This document shows positions 50,182 through 55,144 of a stretch of 55,144 nucleotides of DNA, piece by piece. Every line of letters begins with the position of its first letter. The stretch's first letter is position 1. This DNA is from Acidobacteriota bacterium (GTDB lineage Bacteria; Acidobacteriota; Vicinamibacteria; Vicinamibacterales; CAVVIG01): positions 1 to 55,144 of the forward strand of contig JADGOC010000007.1 in assembly GCA_017883165.1 (NCBI GenBank). Direction: 5' to 3'. The translations under genes and the position numbers were made by a program. The notes below the pieces were generated by a model. That model saw only the letters and a list, made by a program, of their open reading frames with translations, was not told the DNA's origin and ran no database searches.

Positions 50182-50553
50182 TTAGTGGCTGGCCTCGGCG
50201 AGCATCTCTTCGAGGGTCTCGACGAGCAGCACGAGCGAGTACGGCTTCTCGATGAGCCGTGTGCGCGGACGGAGGCGTTCGAGCTCGGCCGACTCGGACG
50301 GCACACCGGAAAAAATGATGACCGGCACATCCGCCGGCGTCGCGACGACGACGTCGCGGCCGGAGCCGCGGCGCAGGCGCAGGTCGACCACCGCGGCGAC
50401 CAGACGGTTCTTGCGCAGCGCGTCGAGCCCTTCGTCGGATGTTTCCGCCGTCACCACGGAGAACCCGTGCATCTCGAGAAACTTCACCAGCGGCCGGCGC
50501 ACCGACACGTCGTCTTCGACGACTAGCACGAGGCGAGCGGTATCCTTGGTCAT
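50182..50553 (-). CDS. Single-domain response regulator
   Basis: 123 residues, one receiver domain. Acidic residues VVEDD lie at 11-15, the phospho-acceptor Asp57 in AAVVDLRLRRGSG, and the conserved Lys in LIEKPYSL. No output domain. It is convergent with arginase: the arginase stop (TAG, 50179-50181) directly abuts its own stop (50182-50184), within a TAGTGGCTGG repeat copy. ATG 50553 gives the standard N-terminus (MTKDTARLVLVVEDD). It resembles short Spo0F/CheY-like regulators that work through phosphorelays; partner unknown. Confidence 0.85.
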   Translation of the reverse strand: MTKDTARLVLVVEDDVSVRRPLVKFLEMHGFSVVTAETSDEGLDALRKNRLVAAVVDLRLRRGSGRDVVVATPADVPVIIFSGVPSESAELERLRPRTRLIEKPYSLVLLVETLEEMLAEASH

Positions 50554-50618
50554 AAGCGTGTGTTGTTCGCAGGGTCCGGTTTGAGCCGGACAAGTATAGC
50601 TGAAAAGGAGGCCCCCCT

Positions 50619-51152
50619 TTGCGCACTCGAATCGCCGTGATGTCGGCCGTCGTGCTCCTCGCGAGCGCACTGGCCACCGCCAAGGCGGCCCAGACGCGCG
50701 CCAGCCCGCACGAAACGATCAGCGCCGGCGTCCGCGGCGCGGAGCTGTCAATCACCTACGGCCGTCCGTACATGCGCGGCCGCGTGATCATGGGGGCGCT
50801 CGTCCCCTACGGCCGCGTCTGGTGTCCCGGCGCCGACGAAGCGACGACACTCACGACGACCAAGCCGCTGAAGATGGGCGATCTGACGCTCGCCGCGGGG
50901 CGCTACACGCTGTGGATGCTGCCGACCTCCGACGCGTGGACGCTCGTCGTGAGCAAACAGACCGGCCAGTGGCACACGCAGTACGATCCGGCGCAGGATC
51001 TGGGCCGCGTCGAGCTGCGCACGCGCGCGCTGACGGTGCCCGTCGAGCAGCTGACGTTCGCGATCGGCAAGGATCGGTCGCGGACCGGCGGCGCGATCAC
51101 CATGACGTGGGAAACGACCGAGGTGTCGGTGCCGTTCACCGTAGTACAATGA
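50619..51152 (+). CDS. DUF2911 family protein, exported
   Basis: 177 residues with a signal peptide (about 1-24, cut near AKAAQ). DUF2911 features are SITYGRPYMRGRVIMGALVPYGRVWCPGADEATT and GRYTLWMLPTSDAWTLVVSKQTGQWHTQYD. The start is TTG 50619, preceded by AAAGGAGG with 7 nt spacing; this decides the start, since the first ATG would cut into the signal peptide. Periplasmic or surface protein, function unknown. Its TGA overlaps the -10 box of the downstream tRNA gene. Confidence 0.85.
   Translation: MRTRIAVMSAVVLLASALATAKAAQTRASPHETISAGVRGAELSITYGRPYMRGRVIMGALVPYGRVWCPGADEATTLTTTKPLKMGDLTLAAGRYTLWMLPTSDAWTLVVSKQTGQWHTQYDPAQDLGRVELRTRALTVPVEQLTFAIGKDRSRTGGAITMTWETTEVSVPFTVVQ
51145..51150 (+). 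promoter_or_regulatory. -10 box of the tRNA-Lys gene
   Basis: TACAAT lies 17 nt before the mature tRNA 5' end and overlaps the last codon and stop of the DUF2911 gene. The tRNA can thus be transcribed separately as well as by read-through. The -35 region is not clear. Confidence 0.35.
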
Positions 51153-51167
51153 CGTTCCGAAATCAGC

Positions 51168-51242
51168 GCGCCTGTAGCTCAGTGGTAGAGCATTCGACTT
51201 TTAATCGAATGGTCGTTGGTTCAATTCCAACCAGGCGCACCA
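51168..51242 (+). tRNA. tRNA-Lys, anticodon UUU
   Basis: 75 nt with encoded CCA. Acceptor arms GCGCCTG and CAGGCGC pair fully, the D arm is GCTC...GAGC, the anticodon stem TTCGA/TCGAA encloses the loop CTTTTAA with anticodon TTT, and the T arm GTTGG/CCAAC encloses TTCAATT. Discriminator A is followed by CCA. This tRNA is a substrate for the MnmA/cysteine desulfurase pathway encoded at 25.9-28.3 kb and for t6A synthesis by TsaC. Confidence 0.97.
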
Positions 51243-51264
51243 CTTGTCACAGAGGAGAATGTTG

Positions 51265-51984
51265 ATGCGCCTGATTCATGCGTTCGCCATCGCGGCCGCC
51301 CTCGCTCTCGTCGTTCTCATTGGGCCTGCCGTGCGCGCCGGGGCCGGCGCGCCGCTGCAGGGCGATCTCGATCGGGTCGTGCCCAACGGCGGCATCTCCG
51401 TGCAGGGCTGGACCGGCAAGATCGACGCGCAGTCGATCGCGCAGGGACGCACCGTCAACGACGCGCGGCTCGCGCAGGAAGGCGCGGCGCTGCACCTCTC
51501 CACCGGCCCCGCCGGCTCGTGGTGGAACCCCGCGAACAAGGCGAGCGGCGACTACACGGTGAAGGCCAGCTTCAAGGAGCCGAAGTTCATGGCCTTCAAC
51601 AGCCACCCGCACTCGTACGGGATTTTTATCGGCGGCAACAACATGGGCACCGACCAGCAGACGCTCGTCTACTGTGTCGCGTACGGCGACGGCCGGGCGC
51701 TCGTCCGCGGCTTCGGACCGGCGGTGTTCACGCTGTTGAGACCGTCGGCCAATGCTGCCGTCCACAAGGCCGCCGCGGTCGGCGAGCCGGTGACACAGGA
51801 CATCGCGTGGACCGTGAAGGGCGGGCGCGCCGAGTGCTCGATCAACGGCACCGTCGTCGCCGGGTACGACAAGGCCGATCTGGTCACGGCCGGCAAGCTC
51901 TCGTCGACCGACGGCGTCTACGGGATTCGCGCGACGCACAACGTCGAGGCGATCATCACCGGCCTCAGCATGACGAAGAACTGA
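51265..51984 (+). CDS. Secreted protein, possible concanavalin/LamG-like fold
   Basis: About 239 residues with a signal peptide (MRLIHAFAIAAALALVVLIG, cut near RAGAG). The mature part is beta-rich with periodic Gly and aromatic residues (WWNPANKASGDYTVKASFKE, SYGIFIGGNNMG, QTLVYCVAYGDGRALVRGFG, GVYGIRATHNVEAIITGL), like LamG or DUF1080-type carbohydrate-binding sandwiches. ATG 51265 has GGAG 7 nt upstream and is preferred to the in-frame ATG at 51259 and TTG at 51244. It begins 22 nt after the tRNA. Ligand and function unknown. Confidence 0.72.
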   Translation: MRLIHAFAIAAALALVVLIGPAVRAGAGAPLQGDLDRVVPNGGISVQGWTGKIDAQSIAQGRTVNDARLAQEGAALHLSTGPAGSWWNPANKASGDYTVKASFKEPKFMAFNSHPHSYGIFIGGNNMGTDQQTLVYCVAYGDGRALVRGFGPAVFTLLRPSANAAVHKAAAVGEPVTQDIAWTVKGGRAECSINGTVVAGYDKADLVTAGKLSSTDGVYGIRATHNVEAIITGLSMTKN

Positions 51985-52070
51985 CGCGCGATCGGGTATC
52001 GCTGTCGGACGAGACTGATCTGTGCGAGAATCGAACTGCCGACGCCTATAAAGATTGAATGAGGAACGTC

Positions 52071-52475
52071 ATGTACCGCCACGCAGCCGTCGCATTGGTG
52101 ATTGCCCTTTCGCTCGCCGCGTGCGGCGGCGTGACGGATCCGTCCCAAAATACGCAAGAACCGTTCTCAGCCACTCTCAATCCCGGTGCAGGGAACTCCA
52201 ATTTCTTCCCGTTCAGTGTGTCGAAGTCCGGGGAGCTGTCCATCACCGTGACGACGATGACGCCGGTCATTCCGACCAACACGTATTTCGAGGTCGGGTT
52301 CGGCAACAGCGTCTCGGGGTCGTGCCAACCTCTTCAAATCAACCAGTTCGCCATTGTCGGCACCGCCGCGATCGGTGGGTACCCTGTCACGCCCGGCGCC
52401 TATTGCGCGTTCATCATCGACGAAGGCCTCTTCACCAAGCCTGAAACGTATACGATGGTCGTGTCACATCCGTAA
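52071..52475 (+). CDS. Small lipoprotein, unknown function
   Basis: 134 residues. The signal peptide ends in a lipobox, SLAAC-GG. The mature part is a single beta-rich domain (FPFSVSKSGELSITVTTMTP) with two Cys (GSCQPL and GAYCAF) that may form a disulfide; this resembles pre-peptidase-C-type beta-sandwich domains. ATG 52071 is preceded by GAGGA; an ATG at 52059 is also in frame. A TATAAA at about 52047 may be its -10. Probably surface exposed. Confidence 0.7.
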   Translation: MYRHAAVALVIALSLAACGGVTDPSQNTQEPFSATLNPGAGNSNFFPFSVSKSGELSITVTTMTPVIPTNTYFEVGFGNSVSGSCQPLQINQFAIVGTAAIGGYPVTPGAYCAFIIDEGLFTKPETYTMVVSHP

Positions 52476-52484
52476 GCACATCGG

Positions 52485-52515
52485 GGGTTCCAAGGCCGTC
52501 GGGACCTTGGAACCC
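52485..52515 (+). terminator. Hairpin terminator after the small lipoprotein gene
   Basis: GGGTTCCAAGG (52485-52495), 9-nt loop, CCTTGGAACCC (52505-52515): an 11-bp perfect stem starting 10 nt after the stop. No T-run follows, so it may work with Rho or protect the transcript end. Confidence 0.65.
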
Positions 52516-52528
52516 GTCGAACCACACG

Positions 52529-53074
52529 TTGACAATCGACGAGCTCTATCAACGGCCTCTCGGTGAGTTCATTGCCGCGCGCAACGCGCTCGCCAAAGCG
52601 CTGACCGGCGCGGAGGCCGCGCGCGTGCACGCGCTTGGCAAGCCCACCATCGTGCCGTGGGCGGTGAACCTCTTGTACTGGCGGGCGCGCGCGACGTTCG
52701 ATCGCCTGCGCAAAGCCGGTGAGCGTGTGCGCGCGGCGCAAATCGCGGCGCTCAAAGGACGCACCGCTGACGTGCGTGGGGCCAGCGACGCACACCGAAA
52801 GGCGATCGCCGACGCTGTGTCCCACGCCGCCATGCTCGCGGCCCGCGCCGGCTTGACACCGGACGCCGACGAGCTGACGCGCACGCTCGAAGCGCTCTCG
52901 GTCGCGTTCGACCTGCCCGAGCCGCTGGGGCGCATGACGCGCCCGCTGAAGCCCGCCGGCTTCGAGGCGCTGAGCGGCATCCAGGTTGAAAAGGGGAGAA
53001 GGCAAAAGGCAAAAGAGAAAAGTGCGAAGGCGGTGAAGGGCTCTCTCACACGAAGTCGATCCCGCTCTTCTTGA
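52529..53074 (+). CDS. Hypothetical helical protein with repeat-derived C-terminus
   Basis: 181 residues, unrecognised. Almost entirely alpha-helical by composition (Ala, Arg, Leu, Glu), beginning LTIDELYQRPLGEFIAARN and containing GKPTIVPWAVNLLYWRARATFDRL, a pattern with one conserved Trp-rich helix. No signal peptide. TTG 52529 is the best start; no Shine-Dalgarno is visible. The last 25 codons pass through an A/G-rich repeat (GGCAAAAGGCAAAA) and overlap the convergent DUF1501 gene by 29 bp, so the original C-terminus may have been lost. Confidence 0.6.
   Translation: MTIDELYQRPLGEFIAARNALAKALTGAEAARVHALGKPTIVPWAVNLLYWRARATFDRLRKAGERVRAAQIAALKGRTADVRGASDAHRKAIADAVSHAAMLAARAGLTPDADELTRTLEALSVAFDLPEPLGRMTRPLKPAGFEALSGIQVEKGRRQKAKEKSAKAVKGSLTRSRSRSS
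53001..53014. repeat. GGCAAAA tandem repeat
   Basis: Two direct copies of GGCAAAA (53001-53007, 53008-53014) inside a longer purine-rich tract (about 52988-53040). The composition contrasts sharply with the GC-rich flanks. It is read as part of the hypothetical protein's C-terminus. Confidence 0.5.
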
Positions 53075-54311
53075 AGTTCCCGCCGAGCACGTTCACCGAG
53101 TCGCCGCCCAGCCAGTTGTCGATCACTTTCGCGTAGACCGATCGGAAGTCCGTTTCATACGTCGTGTCGGCGCCGTTGTTCTCGAGCGTTGGATTCTGCG
53201 GGTCCGGGTTGAGCGACGCCGCCGTCCCGTACAACCCGCCGCGCACGCCGCCGCCCATCGCGAGCATGACGCTCGCGGCGCCGTGGTCGGTGCCCTTGCT
53301 GCCGTTCTCGGTGATCCGGCGCCCGAATTCCGAAAACGACAGCACCAGGGTGTCGTTCACCAGGCCAACATTCTTCAGGTCGTTGTAGAACGCGCTCAAG
53401 CCGTCGTTGAGCGACACCATCAGCTTCACGTACGCGCCGTTGGCGTTGATCGTGTCCTGCGAGGCGTGCGTGTCGAAGCCGCCGGTCTGCACCCAGAAGA
53501 CCTTCGTGCCGATGTCCTTCGTCATGGCGCCGGCCACGGCCTGGAGCGCCAGCCCGAAGCCATTATTGGGATACGCGAGGCTCGGTTTGTAGGTGCCGAC
53601 CGACGCCACCGTGTCGAGCGTCGCCATCGCCGCCTGCGCCGTCGCGCTGACGAAGCCGACGTGCGGCATGTTCACCGGCACGTGCGACGCGATGCTCAGC
53701 GCCGCCGAGCGTTCGAGCACCGCTTCCGATCCGGTGTTCGGACTGTTGAACGCGTAGCTGGTAACGCTCGGGATCGACGCCACGGCCACGCCGGGGTACG
53801 ACAACGCATGCGGCGTGTCGCCCGTCGTGTTCCACGCGGCCAGCGGATCGAGCGGCTGCGGCAGTGTGCTCAGATAGTGCCCCACCCATCCCGACGCGGA
53901 ACTGTTGGCCGGATTCGCCGACGCCCAGATGTCGGATCCGAAGAAATGCGATCGGCTCGAGTTCTGATAGCCGGCGCGCTGAATCAACGCGAGCCGGCCC
54001 TGGTTGAAGATGTCGCGCAAGCCAGTCAGCTTCGGATGCAGGCCGAGCGGCTTCCCGCTCGGGTCGCTGCCGATCTGCAGCACCTGCCCCACCGGGATCC
54101 CGAGCGTCGGCCGGCGGCTGTAATAGAACGGATCGGTGTAGGGCACGAGCATGCTCAAACCGTCGTTGCCGCCCGTGAGATCGAGGACGACGAGGTTGCG
54201 GCTGGTGGCGCCTTGCGCGCGGGCGAGATCCGACAGAAACGCCGGCGCGGCGAAGCTGACGGTGAACGCCGCCACGCCGTTCTTGAAGAAGTCGCGTCTC
54301 GTCATCCCCAT
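53046..54311 (-). CDS. DUF1501 family protein with Tat signal
   Basis: 421 residues. The N-terminus TRRDFFKNGVAAFTVSFAAP is a twin-arginine signal, so the folded protein is exported by Tat. The alkaline-phosphatase-like DUF1501 domain follows: LVVLDLTGGNDGLSMLVPY at the start, WVQTGGFDTHASQD mid-domain, and SFSEFGRRITENGSKGTDHGAA near the end; these supply metal-site Asp and His residues. DUF1501 and DUF1800 proteins are encoded together very often, and this gene lies 11 nt after its DUF1800 partner. Substrate unknown. ATG 54311 or 54305 may be used. Confidence 0.9.
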   Translation of the reverse strand: MGMTRRDFFKNGVAAFTVSFAAPAFLSDLARAQGATSRNLVVLDLTGGNDGLSMLVPYTDPFYYSRRPTLGIPVGQVLQIGSDPSGKPLGLHPKLTGLRDIFNQGRLALIQRAGYQNSSRSHFFGSDIWASANPANSSASGWVGHYLSTLPQPLDPLAAWNTTGDTPHALSYPGVAVASIPSVTSYAFNSPNTGSEAVLERSAALSIASHVPVNMPHVGFVSATAQAAMATLDTVASVGTYKPSLAYPNNGFGLALQAVAGAMTKDIGTKVFWVQTGGFDTHASQDTINANGAYVKLMVSLNDGLSAFYNDLKNVGLVNDTLVLSFSEFGRRITENGSKGTDHGAASVMLAMGGGVRGGLYGTAASLNPDPQNPTLENNGADTTYETDFRSVYAKVIDNWLGGDSVNVLGGNFKKSGIDFV

Positions 54312-54322
54312 CGGTATGTCCC

Positions 54323-55144
54323 TTACACAAACTGATATTCGGGCGAACCGAGAATCAAATGCGCCAGCCCCGACCCCTTCATCTGCAGCTGCGCGTCGGA
54401 TCCGCTCCACGCCGCGCCGGACGCGGCGTAGCTGACGAGGTCGCCGTGGACCGCGTTGTCGAGATCGGCCGGCGTCATCCGCGTGAGCAGGTAGTCGACG
54501 AGCGCCTGCGGGCTGCTGCGCGCGCCGGCGGCCGCCGCCGCAAGCTTGAACTTCTGGTTCGCCGCGAGCGTGGACGCAAAATTCATCCGCGCCAGCATCG
54601 CGCCGGTCGAGAACCAGCTCTGGCCGAGCACCCACCCGGCGACGTTCGGCGGCTCGAGCAGTTCCTGCCCCATGCTGATGAGCGGCGACAACGTGCTGCC
54701 AAGCGAGAACCCGACCCATCCGGCTTCCTTCATCGACCGCACGACGAATTCGGCCGGCCACGAATAGCGCGTGAAGACATTCGCCTGGTCCTGGAACTGC
54801 GGCGAGCTCAGCACGTAGCTGACCACCGCCTTCATGAACGCGCCGTTCTGCAGGTAGACGTTCGCGATGTCGTTGATGAAATTTGAATCGGGTACGTTCG
54901 TCTCGCTGATGAAAAAGTTGTACAGCTTCCCCGCCATGCGCCGCGCCGTTTCGGGGTGCATCGAGAGCGCCGCGATCAGATCGACGCCATCCTGCATGCC
55001 GGCGCTGGCCGGTCCGTTCACCTGGCTCGGGCAGGCGTGGACGCTGACCGCGACCACGGCCCGGCAGGCCAGCTCCGTCGACCAGCCCTGGGACGGCACG
55101 GTCGTCACCCTCGTCGTGCTGGCGGCCGCAGCCGGCTGCGCGCT
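54323..55144 (-). CDS. DUF1800 family protein, C-terminal part (cut by window edge)
   Basis: At least 273 residues; the frame is open to the right edge, so a start at GTG 55108 would be only apparent. DUF1800 features: GMQDGVDLIAALSMHPETAR, RMAGKLYNFFISE, a YSWPAEFVVRSMKEAGWVGF segment, then LEPPNVAGWVLGQSWFSTGAML and a final LILGSPEYQF. Function is unknown; it is coupled to the DUF1501 gene. The stretch nearest the edge (about 55000-55144) does not look like the usual DUF1800 sequence at that point, so a frameshift or divergence cannot be excluded. Confidence 0.85.
   Translation of the reverse strand, partial: SAQPAAAASTTRVTTVPSQGWSTELACRAVVAVSVHACPSQVNGPASAGMQDGVDLIAALSMHPETARRMAGKLYNFFISETNVPDSNFINDIANVYLQNGAFMKAVVSYVLSSPQFQDQANVFTRYSWPAEFVVRSMKEAGWVGFSLGSTLSPLISMGQELLEPPNVAGWVLGQSWFSTGAMLARMNFASTLAANQKFKLAAAAAGARSSPQALVDYLLTRMTPADLDNAVHGDLVSYAASGAAWSGSDAQLQMKGSGLAHLILGSPEYQFV

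Overview
This is a high-GC bacterial window, gene-dense on both strands, with no phage, insertion sequence or CRISPR array. The gene content points to Acidobacteriota, most likely a Vicinamibacteria-type soil lineage. The pointers are an ADOP-type ABC permease behind a PadR regulator, an acidobacterial VWA-domain protein (TIGR03436 type), a large TonB-dependent receptor with an N-terminal carboxypeptidase-regulatory-like domain, a sulfatase-TPR fusion, a DUF4159 protein and a DUF1501/DUF1800 pair. This assignment is an inference from gene families, not from a marker phylogeny.

Layout. 1-806: ADOP permease (cut by the left edge) and PadR regulator. 858-4411: EttA-type ABC-F protein divergent from DNA polymerase IV, followed by a Tam-like methyltransferase. 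4470-16084 (minus strand): eleven genes with no gap above about 10 bp: a ThDP enzyme, aldehyde dehydrogenase, DUF4159 protein, MFS transporter, TsaC, HflX, TPR/SLH lipoprotein, PgsA, double cyclophilin and two VirJ-like hydrolases. 16123-18949 (plus): acyl-CoA dehydrogenase, family III CoA-transferase and MaoC hydratase, divergent from the ThDP enzyme. 18946-25144 (minus): methyltransferase, SAM hydrolase (DUF62), acyl-CoA dehydrogenase, GlpX, a two-subunit sulfopyruvate/phosphonopyruvate-decarboxylase-like enzyme, and MmgE/PrpD. Together 13.0-21.4 kb looks like an undescribed organic-acid catabolic region.

25.2-33.6 kb: bactofilin; cysteine desulfurase and MnmA (tRNA 2-thiouridine pathway); thioredoxin reductase and thioredoxin; glycogen synthase; sulfatase-TPR fusion. 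33.7-38.8 kb: a small membrane protein coupled to a TonB-dependent receptor, an orphan FdhE, and a D-Ala-D-Ala carboxypeptidase. 39.0-44.8 kb: membrane protein, M20 peptidase, a 73-aa Cys/His protein, an orphan DNA methyltransferase, the VWA protein and two lineage-type hypotheticals. 44.9-50.6 kb: response regulator, hemE-hemH-hemY, an exported methyltransferase, arginase, a second response regulator. 50.6-55.1 kb: DUF2911 protein, tRNA-Lys(UUU), two secreted proteins, one hypothetical, and the DUF1501/DUF1800 pair running off the right edge.

Two themes recur. Many operon junctions are translationally coupled (ATGA, GTGA or TGATG overlaps). Several genes carry a TACAAT-like -10 box only 6-13 nt before the start codon with no Shine-Dalgarno, which suggests common leaderless transcription. 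Short dispersed repeats sit at several gene ends and sometimes supply stop codons. No intergenic stretch exceeds 300 bases; the longest are about 25795-25950 and 40774-40923.
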